16,834 nt of DNA from Nitrospinae bacterium CG22_combo_CG10-13_8_21_14_all_47_10 (GCA_002786505.1 PCTK01000120.1:1-16834); one strand, 5' to 3'. Positions 7,097-14,557 are shown, counted from the first letter of the stretch. Translations and numbers: made by a program. Notes: a model not told the origin generated them from the letters alone.

Positions 7097-7969
7097 CTAT
7101 ATCAAAGCGTAGGCTTTGAGCACAGCTTTCAATTGCGCCAGGTGTTCTTCTGAAGGCGCACACAGCGGCGCACGGAACTCATTTTCAATCCGGCCCATGA
7201 GGCCCAGAGCCGTCTTAACAGGAATGGGGTTGGTCTCAATGAACATGATATCGTTCAACTTCAACAACTCATAATGCAGAGTTTTTGCGGTTTCCACATC
7301 CCCGGACAGGGCCGCTTGATATAGCCGGGCACACTTGTCAGGAACCAGGTTGGCGGTAACCGAGATCGCCCCTTTACCGCCAATGGCAAGAATCGGCCAC
7401 GTCAGCGCATCTTCTCCAGAAATCACTTCAAAGTCCGGCCCGCAGGATTGAATGATCTCACTGACCTGCACCAGAGAACCGGAAGCTTCTTTTATACCGA
7501 CAATATTCTTGATGGCGCTCAAACGCGCCACGGTGCTCGGCACCATATTGATGGAGGTGCGACCAGGAACGTTATAAAGCATTATGGGAAGGTCCGTCTC
7601 TTTCGCGACCGCCGAGAAATGAAGAAACAATCCCTCCTGGGTCGGCTTGTTATAGTAAGGCGTGATCAACAAAGCTCCATCCGCCCCAATTTTCTGGGCG
7701 CGTTGCGTTAGCTCTATCGCTTCATGCGTAGCGTTGGACCCCGTACCTGCCAGAACGGGAATTCGCCCTTTACAAGTTTCAACCGCGATGCGGATCACCT
7801 CTTCATGCTCCGCGTGGTTCAAAGTGGCCGACTCCCCGGTAGTGCCGCAGGGCACAATTCCGTTCGTTCCATTTTCTATATGAAACTCAACCAATCCGCG
7901 CAGGGCTGGCGCATCTATTTTCCCGTTTTTAAACGGAGTTACTATGGCAACAAACGAACCTTCAAACAT
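7097..7969 (-). CDS. dapA: 4-hydroxy-tetrahydrodipicolinate synthase
   Basis: DapA condenses pyruvate with aspartate semialdehyde, the first committed step toward diaminopimelate and lysine. The 290-aa TIM-barrel protein has all key positions: the CGTTGESATL loop with T43 and T44, Y132 in LYNVPGRT with R137, and the Schiff-base lysine K160 in VGIKEASG. Length and N-terminus (FEGSFVAIVTPF) are typical, so the start is secure. The Shine-Dalgarno is weak. The gap to dapF is 18 bp, and dapB follows after 44 bp, so the three should be one operon. Confidence 0.97.
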   Translation of the reverse strand: MFEGSFVAIVTPFKNGKIDAPALRGLVEFHIENGTNGIVPCGTTGESATLNHAEHEEVIRIAVETCKGRIPVLAGTGSNATHEAIELTQRAQKIGADGALLITPYYNKPTQEGLFLHFSAVAKETDLPIMLYNVPGRTSINMVPSTVARLSAIKNIVGIKEASGSLVQVSEIIQSCGPDFEVISGEDALTWPILAIGGKGAISVTANLVPDKCARLYQAALSGDVETAKTLHYELLKLNDIMFIETNPIPVKTALGLMGRIENEFRAPLCAPSEEHLAQLKAVLKAYALI

Positions 7970-7987
7970 GGGAACCCGATCTATAGG

Positions 7988-8791
7988 TTAATATTCTACA
8001 AGTGTGCCTTCAAAGGCTATGCGGGTTGGGCCTTCCAGATATACCCCGCCATTGGCGGCTTCAAAATCTACTTTCAAAATGTCTCCACCCCGGGTTTCCA
8101 CTTCAACGGGAGGCTGGACCATTTTTTTATAATACGCTAACAAAGCCGAGGCCACCACTCCCGTTCCACAGGCCAGGGTTTCGTCTTCCACCCCACGCTC
8201 GTAAGTACGGATTTTAAGCGCCCGGTCGCCAACCTTCTCGACAAAGTCGACATTGGTTCCGGCCGGAGCAAATATTTCATGAAAGCGAATGCCATGACCG
8301 GCTTCCTTCACATTCACGTTCTCAACATTATCCGAATAAATAATAGCGTGCGGCACACCCGTGTTGAGGCTGTCTACCTGGTACTGCGTCCCATTCAAGG
8401 AAACCGCGATATCCTGCTGTAAATTTTCAGGCTCAGTGAGTTTGACCTTCACCGTGGCACCATTGACTTCCGCTCCAACGATTCCAGCAATCGTCTCAAG
8501 GGTCATTTTGGCAGGAGCTATTTTCTTTTCCACCGCATAGCGGGCCACGCAACGGCCGCCATTGCCGCACATCTCGGCAGAAGAGCCGTCTTCGTTATAA
8601 AAATCCCATTTAATATCGGCCTGGTCTGAGTTCTCGACAAAGATCACCCCGTCCGCACCGACAGACATTTTGCGGTCGCAAACGCGCCGGACGAAATCGC
8701 GTTTTTTTTCTTCGTTCATCACCGGCACACGGTTATCAATGATGATGAAATCGTTACCGCTACCACTCATTTTCGTGAACTGAATCGCCAT
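7988..8791 (-). CDS. dapF: Diaminopimelate epimerase
   Basis: DapF converts LL- to meso-diaminopimelate using two cysteines as acid and base, without a cofactor. Counting from ATG 8791 (267 aa), C75 lies in EMCGNGGRC and C208 in LACGTGVVAS. Both signatures are intact. The N-terminus KMSGSGNDFIIID is also diagnostic. A TTG six bases upstream (8797) is an alternative start. It is the first gene of the - strand dap group, and a TATAAT sequence lies 24 bp before the ATG. meso-DAP is both the lysine precursor and the peptidoglycan cross-linking residue, in keeping with the Gram-negative envelope genes nearby. Confidence 0.96.
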   Translation of the reverse strand: MAIQFTKMSGSGNDFIIIDNRVPVMNEEKKRDFVRRVCDRKMSVGADGVIFVENSDQADIKWDFYNEDGSSAEMCGNGGRCVARYAVEKKIAPAKMTLETIAGIVGAEVNGATVKVKLTEPENLQQDIAVSLNGTQYQVDSLNTGVPHAIIYSDNVENVNVKEAGHGIRFHEIFAPAGTNVDFVEKVGDRALKIRTYERGVEDETLACGTGVVASALLAYYKKMVQPPVEVETRGGDILKVDFEAANGGVYLEGPTRIAFEGTLVEY

Positions 8792-8814
8792 ATCCAAACA
8801 CTGCCCTGTTAAAA

Positions 8815-8820
8815 ATTATA
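8815..8820 (-). promoter_or_regulatory. Candidate -10 element of the dapFAB transcript
   Basis: On the - strand the hexamer TATAAT lies 24 nt before the dapF ATG, in an A+T-rich stretch. I see only a poor -35 match 16-17 bp upstream, so the promoter is tentative. Confidence 0.35.
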
Positions 8821-8884
8821 TTATTTCTAAGATGCCCGGTAACCCCTGAAGGTTGCAAGGGCAATCAAAACAAACTACTCAAAT

Positions 8885-9126
8885 TTACCACAACCCAAGC
8901 GGGTGGAAGGATTCTAGCACACCCCTTGGCGCAGGGAAAGATTTCGGCCTTCCCTTCGCCGCAGAGTCGTAGATATGGAATTCGTCCTCCGCAAGGTTGA
9001 TCACCAGTTCAATCGTTCCGCTGGGAACAATGCGCTCGCGCGAGTGAAGGGGACATCGCTCAGGGACCAAAGGTAGTCTACGAACTCATGCAGTAGCAGG
9101 CTGGGCTTGTGAACAGTGTATTGCAT
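8885..9126 (-). pseudogene. Frameshifted, truncated N-terminal fragment of an AraC-family regulator (DUF6597-like)
   Basis: Two frames on the - strand join into one family-like sequence. From ATG 9126, frame one reads MQYTVHKPSLLLHEFVDYLW and on to SLSDVP. A second frame continues as LHSRERIVPSGTIELVINLA and EDEFHIYD. This order resembles the N-terminal sensor-like domain found before the HTH of one AraC subgroup (RERI-PSG-ELV-NL-IYD). The frame change falls at or near a run of four G at 9049-9052; one extra base there would restore the frame. The C-terminal part diverges and stops at 8885, with no DNA-binding domain, so the gene is dead even if the frameshift were a sequencing error. It marks the left edge of the accessory segment. 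Confidence 0.55.
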
Positions 9127-9248
9127 CGTGTCTCATCATCGCCGTTTTTATCTTTCTCGACCGGTATTTCAAATTCCACTATTGTCTCGTGAACGTAATC
9201 TCTGGTTTTCTCCGCCCTGAATGTCGTTTTTCTGTGTCCCGCTCCCAT
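9078..9248 (-). CDS. Small ORF coupled to the DUF5131 gene, unknown product
   Basis: This 56-codon frame starts MGAGHRKTTFRAEKTRDYVH and continues ETIVEFEIPVEKDKNG. Its ATG overlaps the TAA stop of the DUF5131 gene as TAATG. AGGTG about five bases before the ATG is a usable Shine-Dalgarno, so re-initiation or coupling is plausible. The first 40 or so residues are charged and look protein-like. The last 15 (CNTLFTSPACYCMSS) overlap the AraC-like fragment in another frame and look like read-through into foreign sequence. It may therefore be the surviving 5' end of a longer third gene. I do not recognise the family. Confidence 0.4.
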   Translation of the reverse strand: MGAGHRKTTFRAEKTRDYVHETIVEFEIPVEKDKNGDDETRCNTLFTSPACYCMSS

Positions 9249-9967
9249 TACACACCTACCAACTTAGGCATTTGATTCCAATATTTACCTTCTAGTTTTC
9301 GTCCCGTTTTCTTTTTATTTATACCGCCCCATTGTTTAAAGAAAAACGGCACTTTTTGTTTAACGCACTGATCCCGTAAATCAGTTGCCCACTGAGGATC
9401 CATATATCTCGCGCCGGGTCCGGATTCACCACCGACTATTGCCCAGTCAATCTTCTTTAAATTTACTTTCCCTACGGCTCCGATAAGCGGCTCAAAGGAA
9501 ATAAACTTCACATTCGCATCTGTATATCGCAGACAATCAATCCTGCTTTTATACTCATCATTTTCAATGCTTACACCCATCCAAATATTCTTACTCCACG
9601 GCAACCGATCAGATAATTCCGCTAAACGCTCAGCTCTTTTAGTCAAAACTTGAAAATTATGCCATGGCGCACGGTTCATAACATCAAAGACTTTTTGGAT
9701 AAATTCCTTTTTTACGTCCTTATGAAATAAATCACTCATTGAATTAACAAAGATAGTCTGTGGTTTTTTCCATTTTAATGGCAACTCCAACACATGATCA
9801 TGCATGGCAAGCTTAAAACCCTTCGCATAATTAGGCTGTCCCATAGCCAACAAACGCTTTGCCATACGCTCAGCGTAACAGTTCTTACAGCCCGGGCTGA
9901 TCTTGGTGCATCCAGTAACCGGATTCCACGTAGATTCTGTCCATTCAATAGTAGAATTAGAAGCCAT
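9248..9967 (-). CDS. Phage Gp37/Gp68 family protein (DUF5131), three-Cys motif
   Basis: This 239-aa protein belongs to the DUF5131 family named after phage Gp37/Gp68. The N-terminus IEWTESTWNPVTGC20 is followed by C27 and C30 in SPGCKNCYAERMAKR, giving C-x6-C-x2-C. This three-cysteine motif resembles a radical-SAM type cluster site, but the spacing is not the canonical CX3CX2C. Other family blocks are VNSMSDLFH, FQVLTKRAERL, WMGVSIEN, FISFEPLIG, WAIVGGESGPGARYM and PFFFKQWGG. The start follows the tcmP stop after two bases (TAA-TT-ATG), with AAGGAGC inside the end of tcmP. The pairing with TcmP is the classic arrangement for this family. The biochemical reaction is not established to my knowledge. 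Confidence 0.92.
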   Translation of the reverse strand: MASNSTIEWTESTWNPVTGCTKISPGCKNCYAERMAKRLLAMGQPNYAKGFKLAMHDHVLELPLKWKKPQTIFVNSMSDLFHKDVKKEFIQKVFDVMNRAPWHNFQVLTKRAERLAELSDRLPWSKNIWMGVSIENDEYKSRIDCLRYTDANVKFISFEPLIGAVGKVNLKKIDWAIVGGESGPGARYMDPQWATDLRDQCVKQKVPFFFKQWGGINKKKTGRKLEGKYWNQMPKLVGV

Positions 9968-9969
9968 AA

Positions 9970-11076
9970 TTATTGCTCCTTATATCTAATCGTCACTAAA
10001 TCCTTATTCCAATTAGAATCTGCGACATAAAAACCTTTAGTTTTATCACCTGTTTTATAATCAACTTCTATCAATCCCTGATTTTTCATGTCTTGTAAAA
10101 TTTCACGCGTATATTTATTCGTAAAACATTTTTGCGCTACAACCTCAATAATTTCAATATTTGAAAGTTCTTTTTTCTCTTTAACATGTCCTTGCAAAAA
10201 TTCTTTAATACAAGTGAAATTGCCAGATAGCGTAGAGAGATCAAAAAGAGTCGGTTCATTGTCCCTGTTCGTCTTCACCGTTTCACCATCATGCGCATAT
10301 TTCCAAACAAGTTTATTCATCAAAATCATGCCTGTTACATGCTTTGTAAGATAAAACAGGGCATTTTTTCTTGTGCCACCATCCAGCCCCACAGACCTGA
10401 CATATTTCAAGCGAATATGCTTGAGCAATTTCTGCCGGATGGATTCGTTAAAATCATTGATGTCTGCGTAATCAGCACAGCCCCTTTCCGTGAAATTCTC
10501 TAAGAAGTTTTTCAACGCTCCAACCTCATCGGCGCACTTAACAAACCGATACGAGTGAAAAGTCGGCAAAAACAAAAGGACTTCCGCTGAAGGCACATCC
10601 ATAAATCCTTTAACGTCATCTACCCCGACATCGCTATAAGTGAATGGATCCAAAAAGAAAAACTTTGGTGCTTTAACTTTATCAAACGCATTAATCGCTT
10701 TCGTTTTAATCGAATCAAACTTCTCACAAACAGGCCCTATGATTTTTATCTGCCTAGGTATCGACATCTTCTGCAAATGTGCTGTTAAATCATCACAACA
10801 CTTTTTGTCATCATCACTAAAGACAATTACGATCTCGGCGTTAGGTTGTTTGCTTTTTAAAACCGGGTTCTCAAGCATTTTTGCCGCAATATTTATCAAA
10901 ACCAGAGGACTTCCATCCTCCTGCCCATTCTTGCCGCAACCACAGAAGAAGTCAGCCATATAACACCGGCCATATTGCATCAGCACCTTTGGTAAATAAT
11001 TCTCTATATACTGACGATAAATGAGTATTTTTGATGCGGTCAAATCTGTTTGTTCATCAAAAAACTTGTTTTGCAC
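9970..11076 (-). CDS. tcmP: Three-Cys-motif partner protein TcmP
   Basis: TcmP proteins occur beside DUF5131 three-Cys proteins, as here. Recognisable family blocks are FFDEQTDLTASKILIYRQYI near the N-terminus, the glycine-rich DFFCGCGKNGQEDGSPL, and FFFLDPFTYSDVG. The first two thirds look like a Rossmann or methyltransferase-like fold. The C-terminal part (EFLQGHVKEKKELSNIEIIE to GLIEVDY) resembles a winged helix. GTG at 11076 is chosen because GAGG lies six bases upstream and yields MQNKFFDEQ (368 aa). A GTG at 11091 gives 373 aa but has no ribosome binding site. The gene is clearly more A+T-rich than the dap and MMPL genes, a sign of acquisition. Function is unknown; phage-related or defence roles are possible (inference). 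Confidence 0.88.
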   Translation of the reverse strand: MQNKFFDEQTDLTASKILIYRQYIENYLPKVLMQYGRCYMADFFCGCGKNGQEDGSPLVLINIAAKMLENPVLKSKQPNAEIVIVFSDDDKKCCDDLTAHLQKMSIPRQIKIIGPVCEKFDSIKTKAINAFDKVKAPKFFFLDPFTYSDVGVDDVKGFMDVPSAEVLLFLPTFHSYRFVKCADEVGALKNFLENFTERGCADYADINDFNESIRQKLLKHIRLKYVRSVGLDGGTRKNALFYLTKHVTGMILMNKLVWKYAHDGETVKTNRDNEPTLFDLSTLSGNFTCIKEFLQGHVKEKKELSNIEIIEVVAQKCFTNKYTREILQDMKNQGLIEVDYKTGDKTKGFYVADSNWNKDLVTIRYKEQ

Positions 11077-11090
11077 GTTCTCCCTCAACA

Positions 11091-11144
11091 CTATTTGAAA
11101 GTAATTTACAAATAGTCCTATATTTAAGTTTTACTTGCTATTTG
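11091..11144. promoter_or_regulatory. Candidate operator before tcmP (CTATTTG repeats)
   Basis: CTATTTG (11091-11097) and CAAATAG (11109-11115) form a perfect 7-bp inverted repeat with 11 bp between the arms. A third copy, CTATTTG, lies at 11138-11144. All lie directly upstream of the tcmP ribosome binding site, where a repressor could act. The region is A+T-rich, so chance is possible. Confidence 0.35.
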
Positions 11145-11159
11145 ACTAAGTAACTCCAC

Positions 11160-11321
11160 TCATTCGAAACAGGGCTCATCAATAGGCGCAATTGCTCTCC
11201 TTTTCTGAGGTAACGATTCAGCATAAGCTATTAACCAATCTTTAGATAACTTTCCTTTGCTGGAAAACCCTGCCGAAGATTCGGCAGGGTCTGCAAAATT
11301 ATGCCCCATAACAAGAGCCAT
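11160..11321 (-). other. Short open frame upstream of tcmP, coding status uncertain
   Basis: A 53-codon frame on the - strand begins MALVMGHNFADPAESSAGF and ends in PIDEPCFE. It contains the sequence GKLSKDWLIAYAESLPQKRR, which is helix-like and not low-complexity. However, the frame overlaps a terminator-like hairpin (11268-11289) that encodes its DPAESSAG part. The frame stays open upstream of the ATG back to about 11424, through the VapC-like stub in another frame. I do not recognise a family and see no clear ribosome binding site. It may be a remnant. Confidence 0.25.
11264..11289 (-). terminator. Intrinsic terminator-like hairpin
   Basis: Read on the - strand: CCCTGCCGAA, TC, TTCGGCAGGG, then TTTT. 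This is a perfect 10-bp stem with a two-base gap, followed by a T-run. It lies 57 bp after the stop of the VapC-like stub (11347) and would end that transcript before tcmP. Confidence 0.6.
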
Positions 11322-11346
11322 GTACTGGCTCCGTTGTTGTTCTTGC

Positions 11347-11490
11347 TCATCTGTGAATCCGGATGCATTTGCAATTTCGGGTAGCGTTGAAAAGTCGTTT
11401 GTCGGCCGTGACCACGCTGATTTTCAGGTTATCGGCAAGACCGTTTGCCACCTTCTTGCCTTCAGCGACGGTCACGGTAATGGTTTTCAT
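11347..11490 (-). pseudogene. Stub of a toxin-antitoxin locus: VapC-like PIN C-terminus behind an antitoxin-like start
   Basis: The 47-codon frame begins MKTITVTVAEGKKV, which looks like the start of a small antitoxin. It then reads VANGLADNLKISVVTADKRL, which resembles the C-terminal part of PIN-domain toxins (LA-L-I-VTADKRL, including the conserved TAD aspartate). The central PIN acidic residues are missing. The likeliest history is an internal deletion that fused the 5' end of the antitoxin gene to the 3' end of the toxin gene. AAGGAGG four bases before the ATG, a good promoter (11524-11553) and a terminator (11264-11289) are all intact, so it may still be transcribed and translated. The family match is by eye only. 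Confidence 0.5.
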
Positions 11491-11523
11491 AGGGCCTCCT
11501 TTATGGTCATTTATTATGACTAT

Positions 11524-11553
11524 ATTATCTGTCTATTCTTTTATTTGTGTCAA
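11524..11553 (-). promoter_or_regulatory. Sigma-70 promoter of the toxin-antitoxin stub
   Basis: On the - strand, TTGACA (11553-11548, perfect -35) and GATAAT (11529-11524, five of six for -10) are 18 bp apart. The predicted start of transcription is about 25-30 bases before the ATG at 11490, which has an AAGGAGG ribosome binding site. Confidence 0.65.
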
Positions 11554-11561
11554 GATGAACT

Positions 11562-11759
11562 ATGGCTGGCAAAGCCATACCTCAAGAGGAAGCCGGTGAA
11601 GATGCGGGCGAAATCACAACCAACATGGTTTCGCTCATCCGTTTCCTCGAAGAACTGGACCGGAAATCGGTCGTCCGCAGCTCCAGCTCATACAAACCAT
11701 ATATCAAGAACCCAATGTATGTTGTCATCAAGCCAAGAGGTAGCAGTATCTTTATAATG
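11562..11759. other. Gap between the toxin-antitoxin stub and the MMPL gene, no clear gene
   Basis: One + strand frame from 11562 stays open to 11816 (84 codons), with a protein-like middle part (MVSLIRFLEELDRKSVV, SYKPYIKNPMYVVIKP). Its end runs through the MMPL terminator hairpin and stop, and I see no ribosome binding site. It could be the remains of another gene. Nothing else was found here. Confidence 0.25.
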
Positions 11760-11789
11760 AACTACCCCGCGCCAAGGGGCGAAGTAGTT
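11760..11789 (-). terminator. Hairpin at the 3' end of the MMPL transporter gene
   Basis: Read on the - strand, AACTACTTCGC pairs with GCGGGGTAGTT, an 11-bp stem with two G-U pairs and an 8-nt loop, overlapping the MMPL stop codon. On the + strand the two wobbles become A/C mismatches, so the structure belongs to the - strand RNA. No T-run follows (CATTAT), so it may protect or process the 3' end rather than terminate alone. Confidence 0.45.
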
Positions 11790-14499
11790 AGACTTGCCAG
11801 CCTTTGGCGGTGCTGAGTTTCAGGAGAGCCGGGAGGAAGGTGACGGACGCGACAAGGCAGTTGAACACGCCAAGGGTCAGCACCAGACCCAGGCTGTAAA
11901 CCCCATAATGGTCGGCCACCATCATACTGCCGAACCCGATCATGGTGGTGAGGGAACTAAGCAGGACCGCCACTCCTGTGCTTTTCCCCAAAACACTGGC
12001 ATTTTTATCTTCTTCCTCCCTGTAGCGGTGCGTGATGTGAATGCCATTGACCACGCCGATGCCGAGAATGAGAGGCAGGATCACAAGATTCGCCATGTTC
12101 AGTTTCAGCCCGATCAGTTCCATGATGCCCACTGTCCAGATTGAACCTGCCAGCACCGGAAGCAAAACAAAAAAAACAGTACGCAGGTTTCGGAATAAAA
12201 GCGAAATGTAAATAATGATTGCCGTCATGGCATAGAGCCCGCCTTTGACATAACCCTCTGTCATCAGCCGGGTGGACTCAAACATATGTATTGCATTGCC
12301 GGTGACATCCGGGTCCACAGACCTGAGGTCATTTAAATATTTGTGCCGCTGATCCAGATCCCAGACATCCACACTGGGAAAAATATGCGCTACGTATTTG
12401 CCTTTTTGCGATATGTAACGCTTTCTCAGGTCATCGGAAATTTCCTCCAATTTTACAAATCGCACATCGGCATTGGCTTTGAGCTCATCCATAAGGTTGC
12501 GGTAATCGGCGAAAAGCAGTTTTGAAAAATTTGCCAGTCTTTGTTCGACCATGCCGGGCTCCACCTTTCGGCTTTGTTCCCGAAAATTTTTGACCAGGTT
12601 TCCCGCTATTTGCACCTGGTCGAGGTCATCTCCCTCTCTGCCTTGTAGTTTGAACTGGATGCCCTTCAGGGTTTTGTTCAACGCTTTCCATGAAAAATCC
12701 ACATCTTCTGGCTCCACTTCCAGATCTTTTAAAAGCGGTGCAAGGTTTTTTTTGATGAAACTTGCGTTTTCCTCCTGATGGTTGGGTATTACCGCCGTGA
12801 TACTTTCAACCTGGGCTACGGTTGGGAGGGCCTTGAGTTGGCGCTCCTTCTCCTGAATCTCTTCCAGGGAATCCGCCAGGATGGCGGCAGACCAGGCGGA
12901 CCGCCCCGCACTTTTGAGAATTTTCATTTCATATTGGACCGCTTCGGTGCCCTTGGCTTGCAGGTTCAGCAGGTTATAGTCAAAACGCAAATCTTTCAAG
13001 GACACGGATGCGACGAGAACCAGAACCGTACAAATTCCGATTATGAGGTAATAATGGTCGAAAATTTTATCAATACACCCTCTTTGATTTCCGGTCGTGG
13101 AATTTTTATGCGCATAACTGGGCTTTCTCCATTTTTCTTCCACGGTGACCAGAGCGGGGAGCACCAGGAGCATGGCAACCATGCAGAAAAGAATACCCCA
13201 CCCGGCGATCCAGCCCAGTTCCACAATACCGATGAAGTCGGTCAGCACCATGGCGCCAAACGCCATAGCAGTGGTGATGGCGCCGGAAAAGTTGCCCTTG
13301 CCTGTTCCCTGTAATGTTTTTTGCAGAGCTGGCAGGATTTCGTTGCCCAACTCACGCTCTTCTTTAAACCGTTCGAGAATATGGATTCCAAAATCTATGC
13401 CCAATCCAATCAGGATAGTGGTGAACACCACGGAGAGGATATTGAGATGTCCGATAGTCAGGGTAGTGAACCCCATCGTCCAACTCAAACCGAGCAGAAG
13501 GCAGAACACCGCCAGAAGAGGTTTAACCACCCCCTGATAAGCAATGACAAATAACAGGGCCACCCCGGCCAAAGCAATCTGCGATGCGGTTTCAACATCG
13601 GACTGAGTGGTCACCATTTCATCACTGGATATCACATCTTCGCCAGTGAGCCCGACCGTGACGCCGGGGAAATCTTTGCGAGTTTCGGCTATAAACCGAC
13701 GGGCCTGCATCACCGCATCTTTGTATCCGGTAAAACTGGTTTCGTCGTCGTTAGGAACCACGAGAATGAAAAGCAGGTCCCCGTTTTCAGAGGTCATATA
13801 CCCTTGCTCGCGCAGGGATTCGTCACTGCCCTTAAACAACGCTTGCCAGGGTGAGCGATAATCCGTTGCGCCCTCCAGGAAGCGGGTCATTTCTTCCAGA
13901 AGCCGGATCAAAAGATTGAGATCGCCTTCATCTTCGTTCTTTTCCTCCTCGGCCCCACCCAAAAAATCGGTCAGCAGGGAATCAACCATCCCGGAACTGA
14001 TTTCCGCGTTGATGCTGGATAAAAGCGGGTGGAGTCCCGGTGACATATTCACAGACTCCAGAAAACCCTGATGGTCCTCCAGCTTCCCGGCCAAAGTTTG
14101 CAAATCTGCAGGGTCAAGATAAAGCATGAACCGCGAGCGGAAGTACCGGGTATCGATTTTGTAAACAACCTTGGAGAATAATCGCGGCTGAGCCCGCAGT
14201 TTTTCTGCCAGCGCCTCGGCAAATCCGGACATGTCCGCAGTTTTTTTTCCTTCCACCACAACGACCATACCCTCGAGGTCTTCAAATTGCGCCCGGTAAT
14301 CTTTATAGAGTTTTACATAAGGCTGGCCTCTGGCGACCAGGTCGCCACGGCCAGTTTTAAAGGTAAGATTTTGCGCGGTCACCCACAAAGACAAAACAGC
14401 CAGAACCAGAGATATGGCAATAACAATCAGGGAATGCTGATAGGCAAAACGCTCAATGGCAAATAAGAAGCGGCTGAGAGGGCCATTCGGGGATTTCAT
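11788..14499 (-). CDS. MMPL/RND superfamily transporter (HpnN-like)
   Basis: This 903-aa inner-membrane protein has two similar halves, each with one helix, a large periplasmic loop and five helices. TM1 lies at about 24-42 (LIVIAISLVLAVLSLWVT). The first helical bundle includes ILSVVFTTILIGLGIDFGIH. The second half starts with YYLIIGICTVLVLVASVSL and ends with LVILPLILGIGVVNGIHITH. The paired GLGIDFGIH and GIGVVNGIH motifs are those of the MMPL branch of RND exporters, which move lipids or hydrophobic molecules using proton flow. The length and repeat layout resemble the hopanoid-associated transporter HpnN, but no hopanoid gene is in the window. The Shine-Dalgarno is poor. The gene seems to stand alone. 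Confidence 0.9.
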   Translation of the reverse strand: MKSPNGPLSRFLFAIERFAYQHSLIVIAISLVLAVLSLWVTAQNLTFKTGRGDLVARGQPYVKLYKDYRAQFEDLEGMVVVVEGKKTADMSGFAEALAEKLRAQPRLFSKVVYKIDTRYFRSRFMLYLDPADLQTLAGKLEDHQGFLESVNMSPGLHPLLSSINAEISSGMVDSLLTDFLGGAEEEKNEDEGDLNLLIRLLEEMTRFLEGATDYRSPWQALFKGSDESLREQGYMTSENGDLLFILVVPNDDETSFTGYKDAVMQARRFIAETRKDFPGVTVGLTGEDVISSDEMVTTQSDVETASQIALAGVALLFVIAYQGVVKPLLAVFCLLLGLSWTMGFTTLTIGHLNILSVVFTTILIGLGIDFGIHILERFKEERELGNEILPALQKTLQGTGKGNFSGAITTAMAFGAMVLTDFIGIVELGWIAGWGILFCMVAMLLVLPALVTVEEKWRKPSYAHKNSTTGNQRGCIDKIFDHYYLIIGICTVLVLVASVSLKDLRFDYNLLNLQAKGTEAVQYEMKILKSAGRSAWSAAILADSLEEIQEKERQLKALPTVAQVESITAVIPNHQEENASFIKKNLAPLLKDLEVEPEDVDFSWKALNKTLKGIQFKLQGREGDDLDQVQIAGNLVKNFREQSRKVEPGMVEQRLANFSKLLFADYRNLMDELKANADVRFVKLEEISDDLRKRYISQKGKYVAHIFPSVDVWDLDQRHKYLNDLRSVDPDVTGNAIHMFESTRLMTEGYVKGGLYAMTAIIIYISLLFRNLRTVFFVLLPVLAGSIWTVGIMELIGLKLNMANLVILPLILGIGVVNGIHITHRYREEEDKNASVLGKSTGVAVLLSSLTTMIGFGSMMVADHYGVYSLGLVLTLGVFNCLVASVTFLPALLKLSTAKGWQV

Positions 14500-14557
14500 G
14501 GGAGATTTTTATTTTGTCCCGGCGAACCTGCCGGTGGTTCGAATATTCTTCCCCGCC

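Noticed and set aside
7053..7163. N-terminal extension of DapB from ATG 7163
   Set aside because: It overlaps dapA, is unlike DapB, and the TTG at 7052 has a strong Shine-Dalgarno.
11138..11289. CRISPR-like or tandem repeat array in the accessory segment
   Set aside because: Only isolated inverted repeats and hairpins; no regularly spaced direct repeats.
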